Below are positions 21,409-33,100 of a DNA stretch of 64,000 nt, in pieces. This stretch comes from Zygnema cylindricum. Lineage: Eukaryota > Streptophyta > Zygnematophyceae > Zygnematales > Zygnemataceae. Every line of letters starts with the position of its first letter. The first letter of the stretch is position 1. The stretch lies in contig JBBHKE010002966.1 in NCBI GenBank assembly GCA_037447655.1, forward strand, positions 189,054 through 253,053, given 5' to 3'. The notes beneath the pieces were generated by a model that saw only the letters and a list, made by a program, of their open reading frames with translations, was not told where the DNA came from and did no database searches. The position numbers were made by a program, and so were the translations under genes.

Positions 21409-24223
21409 GTTTTGATACCGCATTTTAAAATAATTCAGTGTCATTTCCCCAGCACACCACAATTTGATATCGTCATTCGTCAAGCAGACAACGCTAAAAG
21501 GACAAAAAATATTGTTACCTTAGTGGCCACCCTGTCAAACCGGAAACGGTTCAATAATTAATAATTGGTTAGAAAATTAAACCCGCGTACGGATTCCTTC
21601 CAGAAATTTGAATTCATGGATTATTGTGACTAATTTATTATGGTCGCGAACCATCGGCTTAGAAATCGTCTCATCAATTATATATTTTGCAGGTTTTTGA
21701 ACTCGTACGGTAGAACTATATTGAACTCATCGAACTCCGCCACACCTTAATCACTCTCGGTTTGACAGGCTGGACACTACGATTCGTCGCTCCATTCTAA
21801 TTGAGTTCCAGAAACGCTTGTCCGTTGGATTCGTCGAATTTCTGTTCGAATCTTGCCTTGACAGATTGACGTGGAAAGTCCATATTACTTTGCAGTTTCG
21901 TTAGATTCTCAAAAATACACCATACAACATGCCCAATTGTACGCCTACAATTTGAGATATGACGCAGATGCAACTGAACTACAGTGCGTGCCAAAACGAC
22001 AAATCCAGTTATGACGCGCGAGGACGAGGATTCAGTGCGACACTCCGTGACGAACGTTGACGGCCGGCGATGGGAAAGGTAAACTTTGGCGGGATGGCTA
22101 TCGGCAGTCTGGTGTGAACGCGACGACTTTTTCGCTCGTGCACGCGTGCTTGTTTGCAACTCAAATCAGATATGAGAAGATTTTCCAGGATCCGATTTGC
22201 AAGAAGGGCTTACGGTACGGCACAGTCGTGAAACCGCCCTCAGTTGCCAGAAATCCTTTGGAAAACCAAACGATGCGTAATTCACGGATTACTAATGAGG
22301 TGCATGCACTTGTACAATCGCTTACATCCTCACACGTGTGAAAAGTACAGAACGTTCAAAAGTTTAAACTGCTAATGAACAGGTGTACTGTATCGCACCT
22401 GGTCTGACAGACAATTGTTATCCCGCCAACCTCTTCAGATGAATCCTTTGCTTTCGTATGAGTGGATAGCCGCGGCCGAAGAGTTCATGCCAGACTCGAT
22501 ACAGCTGTAAGGCGATAAGATTCGATACTATAATGCAAATTGGTCAATGGCTGCTCCACTGACCTAAGGGAGCAATCATTATAGTCTATGCTAAATTTTG
22601 CGAAAGATCCGACACAATCGCGGTCAAAATGGACAAATGCACGAGACTCGAACATTGTACCAGTAGGTACAATTTTGTAATTAAGGCTCGGTGAAGCAAT
22701 AAAATACTGCAATGTTTACCCTCTGGACTCCTGGTTTTGGTTCAATAACCAACTTAAAAAGTCGTCGAGCGTTGAGCTTATTAGACGGGGACCCTTAATA
22801 GAATTTCAGCTCGCGTTAGCAATTATTTTTATGAAATATGAACCTTGTAAAGACCAGTAGGAAAACAGCTATTATGTAGATTTCACTTTCCTCGAAATTT
22901 TAGTGATGTTTTCAGCCAATTGAACCATCACGTGAGTCGTTTATTATTTCCAGGGACTTTTGCTCTTTGCGCGATGACCCGATTGACGTCCATTGCGTCA
23001 CGCGCGTCAAATCTTTGACCATATTATTCGCCACGTGGCAATTGCAAGCAAAAAGATAAAAAGTACGGCAAGCACAAAAGTACGTGTTCCGACTGTTCTA
23101 CTTGTCTCAAAGTTCTATTCGGATCAGTTCCCAAATTTGGACGAATCACATCGTTTCTGCGACGCGAATAACGTTTCGCAAGATGCATTGCGAGCGACGT
23201 TCATTTCATTTTTCCACTTTTTTTTCAATCCGCAAATGAGCCGCGTATGGAGATAAAGGTTGCCCGCGGCTGTACCGACCAATGAGATTTCACAGCTCTG
23301 TTTTCCCGAGTCAAAACGAGCGTGCAATGACGACATACGGTTCCCAGCCCTAACACCTTGCCACGTCATGCATAGCTGCCCGTTGAACGCCACACGCATG
23401 ACAACACTCCGAACGCAATTCCCACACATGGAAGTCTGATCGGACGGCGCTCCCATGGTTCGCCGACTCGGGCGTCCTGTGCCGTACGTGATGTTAGATA
23501 AGAGCCGTTGACTCAAAGTCAAAGAATTCCGGCATTCTGGGCGGCACAAAATCTGTCCTTCATGCGTTCCATGCTGCTAGCGTGGAGTCCAACTGCAGCT
23601 CAGAAACGGGCAACAGGAAACAGGTTGCTCCAGAAGGACGAGAACGACAAAATGGATTAGAAGACGGCAGAATCCCCGTGATTTACCGTACATTTCTTTA
23701 CAGCTATGCGTCTTTCACACGACAAAAGACAAAAAAGAGCACAAAGAGTAAACCTGTAAACGTGAACGCCATCCTAGCGTCATCATCACGGTAAAAGTAA
23801 AATCCAAACCAGAATCTTGTCAGGTACACAGAATCAGATATTAACAGTTAAAAAGCCACGTTACACATTTTGTTTCTACTAAGATACGAAGCCGCAGCCT
23901 CGAGGCAAGGACACCACCATCGTATGCTTCTTCCGTCTTCCATTTACCCCTCTCTCTCTCTCTGTCCCCCTTCTCTTTCTTCCCCCAGTACTGTAGTGCT
24001 ATCTTAACCCTATCTCTCTCCTCCGGAAGTTTTCCCAAGTGTACGGAATTCATCAGATTAATCTCCTTTTTCCACACTTTCCCTCCCTCTCTTTCCCCCC
24101 TTTGCTATTGCCATCTCTCCTCCTCCTCCACCACTACCCCCCTTCTCCTCCCTTTCACTCCCCCTTTCCCTCCTCCTCGCCCTCCTCCCCTCTCCCTCTC
24201 CTCCCTATGCCTGTCCCACTCTG
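21409..24223. other. Spacer upstream of the kinase gene
   Basis: I recognise no coding family here. The last 300 bases (23930-24223) become strongly pyrimidine-rich (CCTCCTC/CTCTCT) on the plus strand, continuous with the Ser/Pro-rich start of the kinase. They may form its 5' untranslated region or promoter. Confidence 0.4.
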
Positions 24224-26987
24224 ATGCCCTCCCTTCGAATGGATTCCATTTCCCACCTTCCCACTCGTCCACGTGTCACTATCTCCACATCCGCCAACAC
24301 GTCCTCTCCTTCTCTCTCTCCATCCCTCCACCCTTCCCTCACCCCCTCCCCCTCTCCTTCCCCGCCTCCTTCCAATCCTCCCTCCGGCGTCCTCTCTCCC
24401 TCTCTCCTCTCTCCCCCCTCCAGCAATATCTTCAACTTCTCCTCCAGTATCTTCTCCTCCTCCTCCCACCAAACCTCCTCCTCCTCCTACTCCTCCTTCC
24501 GATCCGAATCGGCCGATATTCGATCCGAATTGTGGGAAATCGAGCGTACGGAAATAATAATCGGGGACCAGTTCGCGGGCGGCAGTTTTGGACGTTTGTC
24601 AAAGGGAGTGTACCGCGGTCAAGATGTGGCGGTCAAAACGTTGACCGATGATTTGTCGTCTAGTGGGGACGACACAGAAGCGACAAAAACGTTTCTGAAA
24701 GAAGTGGCGATGTTGAGTCAGCTCAACCATCCCAACGTGTTAAAGGTGAGGGAGAGAGAAGAGAGAGGGAGAGGGAGGAGGGAGTGGGGGAGAGGGAGAA
24801 GGAGAGGAAGAGGAAGAGGGAGTGGGGGAGAGGGAGAAGGAGAGGAAGAGGAAGAGGGAGTGGGGGAGAGGGAGAAGGAGAGGAAGAGGAAGAGGGAGTG
24901 GGGGAGAGGGAGAAGGAGAGGAAGAGGAAGAAGGAGTGGGGGAGAGGGAGAAGGGGAGGAAGAGGAAGAGAGAGAGGGGAAGAGGAAGAAGAATAGGAAG
25001 AGGGAAATGAAGAGGGAGATAGGGGGAAGAAGAGGTGGAGAAAAGGAGAGGTTTTGAGCGAGAGAGGGATAGACCGAGGGAGAGGAAGGGAGAGGGAGAG
25101 TTTTTTTTGGATAGGGAAAAGAAGAGGGAGAGGAAAAGGTTTTTTTTTTTTTCTGGTGCGAGAGAGAAGACGAGGGAAGGAGGAAGGGAGAGGGAGAGGA
25201 AGAGGGATGGAGTATCTCTCCGCTTCCTCAGCTCCCTCCACTCTTCCCTCTTTCCCCCCGTGTCTCATGTGTCCCTCTCCTCCCTCTTTCCCTACTCACC
25301 CCTCTCCCTCCTGTCCCTCTCTCTCTCTCTCCCCTCCTCCCAGTTTGTCGGCGCCAGCTCCTTCCCTCCCTTCCTTGTGGTGACGGAGTACCTCCCCTAT
25401 GGCGACCTCCGCTCCTTCCTTCAAAAGCAGACCTCCCCTCTCGACATCGCGACAGCTATCGCCATCGGATTGGATATCGCGCGAGGCATGGAGTATCTCC
25501 ACTCCAAGGTGGGCAGAGTGTGAGGAGGAGGGAGGAGAGGGGAGAGAAGGATGAAGGAGAGTTGGGAGAGGGGAGGAGAGAGGACGAGAAAAGAAATTTC
25601 CCTTTTGTTCCTTTCGGTTATTTTGTTTTGTTTTTTCCTTCCCCTCTGTCATTTTTATCTTTTACTTCTTTTCACCTTTTTCTCTTTTACTTCCGTTTTT
25701 ACACAAGAAAGGAAAAAAGGGAAACCGCAATCGTTCCCTTTCCCAAACTCCATTCTGCATCTCAGTACAGTTTTGCAGAGGGCTGGGGACCTGAGTTCGC
25801 ATAGTCAGATGGACACCGAACTGATATTATTATGCTTTGTTTTCGTTTTTTCTTCTTTCGTTTTTCTGGGAAGCCAGATAGACATCGGAACTGATGTTTT
25901 TTTTTGTTTCTTTATTTTTCTTCTTTTTTTTTCTTCTTTTGTTTTGGCAGGGAGTGGTCCACCGCGATTTGAAGCCGGACAACATCGTCTGCTCTGCGTC
26001 GCGAAGCTGGACGATTTGCGATTTTGGGATCGCGAGAACGGAGGGTCTCCCCCAAGATATGACCGCCGAGATGGGCACTTGTCGTTGGATGGCACCGGAG
26101 GTAGGAGGAGAGAGAACGAGAGAGAGAGAGAGGGAGAGGGAGGAGAGGGATCCTGGTCTCTATATTTCTGCATTGGGTGATCCTCATTGGTCCACGTGCT
26201 ATTTTCCTGTGCCTCACTTTCCAGCGAATCATCAAAAGTCCGTCAAAGAAAATGTTTTTTTTTTTTTGCTGGATTCTGATTGGTCCTCTTGTCTTCCACG
26301 TGGCAGGTGATCATGTGCAAGCCGTACAACCGAAAAGTGGACGTTTACAGTTTTGGGCTTCTCATGTGGCAACTTTTGTCGGGGGAAGTGCCTTTCCGGG
26401 AAATGACGGCAGTACAAGTAGCTTTTGGTGTGGCAAATAAGGTGAGAAATTTAATCTTTTAAATACCCATAATTTTTTATTTTTTTGTTTGTTTTGTTTT
26501 GTTTTGCTTTGTTATGTTACCTTTTTTTATTGTTCGTTTATTTTGTTTCCTTTGTTCTTGTTCTTGTGCTTTGCCTACATATTTTTTTTCCTATTTTTTC
26601 TTATCTCCTTAGTTTACCTTTCATAAGTGTTCCTTCTTGTTTCAGTTTCTACCCATTTTTACCCTTTTTTCTTCTTTCCTTCTAGTCTCAGGTGTTGACC
26701 TTTATTACCTTGTTTTAAACCCATTTTTACCTGGTTTTTTGCAGAATATCCGTCCTACGATTCCCAAAAGATGCCCTGCGGACTTTTTAAATTTAATTCA
26801 AGCTTGTTGGCATCAAAGTGCGTCACGTCGCCCCGAATTTTCAAAAATAGTGAGAGAACTAGAATCTATGGCGTCATTGACAACCCCTCGATATTTTGAA
26901 GAAGAAAAGAAGAAAATGGGAAAGAAATCTGCGAGTTTCAAGTTTGGGTTTTTTAAATCGTTTCGACGAAGTCGATCCAAAGTCTGA
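24224..26987 (+). CDS. Raf-like MAPKKK-type protein kinase (TKL, plant C-group-like), five exons
   Basis: Exons are 24224-24745, 25344-25508, 25951-26100, 26307-26441 and 26745-26987 (TGA stop). All four introns are GT-AG and phase 0, giving about 404 residues. Residues 1-95 are low-complexity Ser/Pro. The kinase domain follows: glycine loop AGGSFGRLSKG, catalytic Lys in VAVKTL, alpha-C Glu in FLKEVAMLSQLNHPN, catalytic loop HRDLKPDN, DFGIAR, MTAEMGTCRWMAPE, VDVYSFGLLMW and RRPEFSKIVREL. The GTCRWMAPE and VDVYSFG wording is that of plant Raf-like/STY kinases, which are soluble Ser/Thr or dual-specificity kinases in stress and hormone signalling. A short basic tail (KFGFFKSFRRSRSK) ends the protein. 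All catalytic residues are present. The start is uncertain: ATG 24224 or 24239, both in the low-complexity part. Confidence 0.9.
24746..25343 (+). repeat. Kinase intron 1 with purine-rich tandem repeat
   Basis: Between donor AAG|GTGAGG and acceptor CCTCCCAG lies a G/A-only tract of about 290 bases. It is built of roughly 38-bp units (GAGTGGGGGAGAGGGAGAAG followed by GAGAGGAAGAGGAA), five copies at about 24782-24970. The second half of the intron is the opposite, strongly C/T-rich (25215-25340). The two halves could pair in the transcript. Confidence 0.85.
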
Positions 26988-27940
26988 TTTTCGAAGAAAA
27001 AAAATCATTCATTTTGTCTTTTCGTTCTTTTACTTTTTTTTCCAGTTTTCTCTTCGCTACCATCCGCCTCTACTTTTTCGATGGTACAATTTATTTTCGC
27101 AACGAAGAAAATATTTGATTCGTCGAAACGTCCAAAAAATGAATAAATAATAAAAAAAACTTCTGGCCACGTTGTAGTTAGAATTTGTTGAGTTTGTTAA
27201 TTTTTTATAGTTCCTTTAGAAATTCGCAAGAAAATTTAACCTTGTTGAATGTTTTGCAATTTTGACAGTTCCTAGTGTGAATTTTTATAAATATATGTAT
27301 ATAGTTATATAAATAGCATTTAGGTCGTTCTGTTTTCGATTCGCCCCTTCAAAAGAGATTTCAACTCAAGTCGAGTGCCTTTCAGTCTTCGGATTTTTTT
27401 TTTTTAGTTTAGTGAAGATTTGAGTTTTAGTTCAATATTGATGGGAAATTCTTACAAAGAGTTGTGAAAAATTTGTATTCTCTTTTTATTGAAGCGTGGT
27501 AATCAGAAATAAGAAAAAAAAAAAAAGGTGTGAATTTTACATGCATACTTTTTCCTCCATTTTTGTGTTTGAAATGTTTGATCGACATTTCCCTAGAAAA
27601 TGGTATATAAATTCATTTCGTTTTTATTTCTTTTGTGTTTCATTAGGTAATTCTAATTTTCTTTGAATGACAATCTCAAAACCAATTTCATCTTTGTCGT
27701 TAAACTTGTGATTCGTTTAGATTTTCAGAAGCATAAAGCATGAACACTACAAGACGTTAAAAACCTTCACATTTTCTGTTCTAGGGCACTTTCCCATGTA
27801 ACCGAAACTTTAATCTTGTAACTTTGTTTCTAACGAAGATTCTCCGTACATCTTTATGAGCATTCCAATGTTATCGCAAATAACTAGTTACTTCAAAAAG
27901 TGACAAGCGTAGACGTGTACGAAACATGTGACACACGGTA
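26988..27940. other. Spacer downstream of the kinase
   Basis: AT-rich, with several A and T runs and no recognisable gene. AATAAATAATAAA at about 27141 is a plausible 3' processing region for the kinase transcript, about 155 bases after the stop codon. Confidence 0.35.
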
Positions 27941-27948
27941 CACAAAAT

Positions 27949-28809
27949 TAGTGTTGGGTATCGGGTATATTCATATCGCGATAATTTCGATATTCGATAT
28001 ATCGAATATCGATCGAGCAGACTCCTCGATATATCGTACCGAGACCAACATAAATTATCGCGATATATATCGCGATATATAGTATTTTTTTAAAATTTAA
28101 TATTTAATATTTTAATATAATATGTTATTTTTGCGAAAAAAAACAAATTGTCTGATACGCCACGTACGACGTGATTTACGTTATGTGACTTAACGGTAGA
28201 CGCCGCAAAATGTAACCAACAAAAAAGTACAAATAATATTCTGTAATTCATATGATTACTTATTTGGGGCATGGTTACATGAGGAGGTCTTTGTAATAGT
28301 ACGGACAGCAAATTTTTTGCTATATTACAGAGGCCTCGGTTAACATCGCGTATCTTCTGTAAACAAGTTTTTACATTCGTGTTTTGATTTGAGTGGTTCC
28401 TTGTAAGTTGACGATAAAATCTCTAAAATCGTCAAAGATTTGAGAACCGACCATTTTGGTATGGAAATCCGTACTTGCGTATTATGTACGTGTACATCGC
28501 AAGTGTACCGCGTCAATGTACCTCAGAGATCTCCTTCACTCCGCTAACTTTCAGGAAAAAACCGTATTTCTTTTCGGCAAAGATTTTACGGTCACCTTGT
28601 CCGAAGGCACGTGACTTTGGAGACCTGTGAAAATTTTCATTTTTTTTTTAAATGCCTCGATATATTGGCGATACCATATATTGGCGATATATCGGCTAAA
28701 TATCGCGATATTTCGATAATCGATATATCGAGGCGATATATCGATTATCGGATACCTAAAATTCGGTACATATCGAATATCGGCAAGTGGTCCTCGATAC
28801 CCAACACTA
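27949..28809. mobile_element. hAT-like element, family TAGTGTTGGGTATCG
   Basis: The termini TAGTGTTGGGTATCG (27949) and CGATACCCAACACTA (28809) are inverted. They are flanked by a perfect 8-bp direct repeat CACAAAAT (27941-27948 and 28810-28817). Subterminal regions are dense in TATCG/CGATA words (ATATCGCGATATAT and similar). The 8-bp duplication and TAG-starting TIR fit the hAT superfamily. There is no transposase-length frame, so it is probably non-autonomous. Confidence 0.85.
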
Positions 28810-28817
28810 CACAAAAT

Positions 28818-29754
28818 GTTGTGAAACTTCCACTCAATTTCGATTTCAGACGTCCACCCACAGTTGAACAGTTTCTGTCACTTCGCAATATCTGCACGCC
28901 ACATTGTCGACGTGGAAGTATTGCAGATGTTCAGGGTTTGTGACATTGTGACGTCACGCGCGTCACGCTCAACTATGACAGCGCCCACGTCACAGCTTCT
29001 AAAACTTTCCGCCATGATTTTCCGATTGTTGTTTTTTGTCTTTTCCTACTCTACTTGCCATCAAAATACGCTCAAAGATAGTAAAAAGAAATTGTTTTCA
29101 TATATCTTTCATTTGATACCATTATGGACATTTTTCGTTGCAAAAATTGTGAGGTAGACGCGGTAGTGGGAGAGGGAGAGAGAGAGGGGCGCTTTCACAA
29201 ACTTCGCTTTTGCGAAATGGCGTCCGTTGGTCGAGACCCCTCCACTTCCTCTGTACGAAAAAAGGTGCACAAAAAAAAATACGTACAGCCTGTAACGTGC
29301 AGTGGGTTTTTTTTTGAGGATATTTTTGTTAAAAACCTCCGACACGTGCGAAATCATATGCATATTCGCCCACGTCGTGGAACTTTATTTAAAATCACCT
29401 CGCGAGGTGATTTTATATAAAGTTGAAGATGATCTGGAAGGACGCGAAAGTGGGTCGAAACTCGCTAAACGATAACCTGCATCGCAATAGACGACAAACG
29501 GCGGTACAGCTAAAGTTTTAATGGAACGCAACTTGTACGGTGGTAATTTGAATTTTTTGGTACGGCTGCAGGATTTTTCCTTTTTTTCCAAGTTATAAAG
29601 GAAAACGACAGAAAATAACTGTAACTTTAGCACATGGGAAAGTGCCCTTACACCTGAAGTACACTGCCCCTGCGTCGTTACCATTAAGGAATTGTTGACA
29701 TTAATGCGTAATTATAATATAATACTAATTTATTGCAAGGAGACGTGGTCGATC
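28818..29754. other. Spacer with a short palindrome
   Basis: No gene recognised. At 29381-29424 AACTTTATTTAAAATCACCT is mirrored as AGGTGATTTTATATAAAGTT around CGCG, with one mismatch in 22 bp. Confidence 0.5.
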
Positions 29755-30130
29755 GTAATCCTAGGTCGCGATGCGCCTATGGAATTGACTTCATTTCACC
29801 TTTCACTACGCGACAGCATCTCCTTTCCGTCGCGATCCGCCGACGAATTTAACATAACTTCACGCTCACTACGCGACAGCACATCCTCGCCGCGATTCAT
29901 CGAAGGATCTGACTTCGTTTCACGACAACACATCCTCTCGTCGCGATCGCCTCATTTCAGTATTTCACCCTTCAGTACGCGACAATACAACTTCGTCGCG
30001 ATTGGCCTACTAGTCTCGCTTCCTTTCACCCTGCGCTACGTGACATCATTTCTCCGTCGCAACGCGCCTACCCTTCACTATACGACAACACCTCTTCCAC
30101 GTCGCGACGCGCCTACGGATCTGACTTTTC
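29755..30130. repeat. Degenerate tandem repeat (about 60-bp units)
   Basis: Repeated words TCGCGAT-GCGCCTA, CTTCATTTCACCTTTC and ACTACGCGACAGCA recur at roughly 55-65-bp spacing, about six times, with much drift. A 157-residue open frame across it is Ser/Arg-rich and follows the repeat, so it is not called as a gene. Confidence 0.6.
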
Positions 30131-30142
30131 ACAAACACATTT

Positions 30143-33100
30143 TTAATGCTGGTCTTCGTGACTAGCCATGCTTCTATTGAAGGGGGGTATTGATACTCAA
30201 TTAAAGTTTGTCTAATTACAGTTTATGTCAATTTTCACCACAGACTTTTAACTGTTTAAGTCCTACACGCTACATTACAAGTCTACTATTTTATTATATC
30301 GTCATATACTTCTTTCAATAGTTTGTACATACCTTTTTATAGTAAAAGGTTCTCATTGTAGAATCTATTTTTGATTCCTTCCGCCGTAATTAAGTCTACC
30401 TAAAATAGTCGCGCCTAGGATTACACCTACCTTGAAGCGCCTTTACGCTTTCTCGCATATCTAGTTTTCACTATTAAATCTGCTGCGAGGCACTCTTACG
30501 ACAAACTTCTCTTTTGTGTCTTTTTTGTTTGTCATTACTTTACTTTGAACTTGTTTATCTATGGCCTTTATTTATATATGGCATTTCTTATCATCATTTG
30601 TCTTCTTCTTTCGGCTTTTCATGGCCACTCATTCAATACCATCCTGCCTTGCGAAAAATGCAGCCCGAGGACTTAACCGTTGCGCCAAAGCAACAACGTC
30701 TGACGGTTTCATAGGTACGAGGCCCTCGAGACTATATGACTGAGGGGGGGCGATCACGTCATGGGAGACAACTTGTTCATGGGAAATATCTGCTTCATGG
30801 GAAACATGGGCCAGAGGCCCTAGGACTCACGAATAGCCACCAACCGACGCCTTCTTAAGAAGCGCATCGCCTTTCATTGCGCTTCTAAGGAGAGCTCGTC
30901 CTAATGATTGTTCGTCGACAAAAATCATCAGAACTCTGGATTAGAGATAGTTTGGACGCTTGTGAATTTGCAGCGTATTTTTAAGCTAGATGCAAATATG
31001 ATGTATAGGCAAAAGGGTCATAGCAAGTCCGCCTCGGGGACCCTTTAAACTCAAAGAAGTACCACTGGTTTGGAAGGTCAAAAACGCGAAGACCTCCCAT
31101 GTCGAATGGATTGGCAATTGGCACAACCAAGGTGGGTGAATCCGTCATGCGATGAAATAGGGGTAAGAGGTGATTGCATGTGAACAAGGGGTCCTTTTTA
31201 AAGCATAAATTTATCTTTTCCTCGCGAGCAGTGGTGATCCAAGGTTGGATGCACCGCCAGAGGGGCATTTCCAATTTTAAGAAGAGCGGTGGTCATTAGT
31301 TGTTGCTAAAAGGAAGTTGGCCTTAAGTTATTCGTGGGAGGTACCTTTATGGCGGAAAAAAATCGGTCAAAGCCCCTCATTAATAGAAGGTCTACTGTTA
31401 CAATCGCCCAAGGGTGTTCAAATGTACAAGGAAAACGAGCATTCATTCACATTTTTGAGCAAGAGGGAACTTTTGGACTTGAACACTGATACAGCTGGGG
31501 GAAGCAGTCTTAGATAACTCTCCAACTGACGAAATTGGAGGAACCTCCCTCTTAGAGGAAGATGTGCTGCCAAGGCCGTCGGTTGAAAAGTCACGAGGAC
31601 GTGGCCAACTGGGAGGGCCATCTTGAATATAATCTTTGAGAGAAGGGGCTACCACATCGCTACATGGGCAAGAGTTGTTTGGATCATAGATCGACGGTAT
31701 GAACGTCCTCACGAATTCAAGCGTATGTATAAGATGCACCCCTTTAAAATTGATATCGTCACATCGACGACGTCTTTATAGGAAACGTTGCCCGAGGATC
31801 TTGGGATGAGCGGGCACCATAGGCCAACCCACGCCTTGCTAAGAAGTGCATTTTTTTCCCATGACCCTCGGGACCCCCTATTTTGAGGATATCACATTGG
31901 CACGAATTGCTTAGACTATAGATCCACGTCATACACATCCTCATGAATTTAAACATAGGAGTAGGATTGACTTAAAACTTTATTATGTGAAAGTTTGGAA
32001 AATGACTTTATAACGCATGGCGTGGTTATAAAGAGAAAATTAAAGCATCGCAAACAATCGGTATTCGTAAGAATTAACAAAATCTTCTGATGTTAACAAA
32101 GATGCGTAGTATAAGGCATTACAACAATAAAACCTATTGCGTTTGATGTTTTACGTATATGCACTAATTTGGAAATACCAAACGTTTACATGTATTTAAA
32201 AATGTTGTGTTTGCTTTATAAACTCATTAACATTTTTAATCAATTCGTCCGGTTTATACTATTTTTCGTGGACGTTTGCTTACGAATTAGCTAAAATATA
32301 ACATTAGGGTGAATTTGTAGTGGTTATGGAATTCTTCCAGAGTGGTTACAATCAGTGGAGGGTTTAAATTGATACCCGCGAAAGCCTAAATTGTTGAATG
32401 GCAGTCTGAACGTTTTAACCTTAGTTATAACCCTTTCCAAAGGTTAAACTCAATTTTTTTCTTAGTCAAGATTTAGAAAAGGTAATTATATTAATCTGTT
32501 TATTTTTCTATTTTGTTTTTGTTCTTATTGTCATTTTTCTCCCAAAGTTGAGCTAAAATGTTAAAAACTTTAAGCTATAAGTTTAAATTTATGCTTTTTT
32601 AGCCAAAAAATAAAGTTTTTGGAGGAATGTTAGAGGTTAAAAGTAACATCATTTTTTTTAATATTTTTAAGAAATTTTCTTAATGTTTAATGCCTAAAAT
32701 ATTGTATTTTTTTTTTAATAACATGTACTTCTTTATTGTCTGGTACATGTACTAGACTACATATTTTTCCATACTATATTTGTAAACCATACGTGTCCGG
32801 TAATACGGACATTTTAGACTGATGAAATATTTAAACTCCGCAAAATGAGACAACGTTTTAAAAGTGTAAAAACTCGTTTCACTTTCAACATTCAAACAAG
32901 AAAAACGTTGTCTGCAAAAACTGTTATAACAACATTTTTTTCATTTTCCATACCGTACTCTCGAAAGTGGATTTACTGGGGGGCATCGCAAATTTGTAGT
33001 GTTGTGTATCGGTAAGGATTTGCCGATAACCGATATGGGTTTTTTTTTTCGGTAGCCGATAATCGATATATTGGTACGATATATCGCTATCGGTATTATT

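Noticed and set aside
24224-25057. Long open frame continuing from the kinase exon into the GA-rich intron
   Set aside because: The extension encodes only Glu/Arg/Lys/Gly repeat. The kinase domain resumes precisely after GT-AG splicing at 24745/25344.
24723-25268. Minus-strand 181-codon Ser/Pro/Leu-rich frame opposite kinase intron 1
   Set aside because: Complement of the purine repeat; no domain and composition set entirely by the repeat.
29692-30165. 157-codon frame rich in Ser and Arg
   Set aside because: Follows a degenerate 60-bp tandem repeat and has no recognisable domain.
30514-30714. Short frames (MCLFCLSLLY-type) present in three copies at 30.5, 48.3 and 50.0 kb
   Set aside because: Conservation is explained by recent duplication of the DNA; hydrophobic composition from T-rich sequence, with frame-breaking differences between copies.
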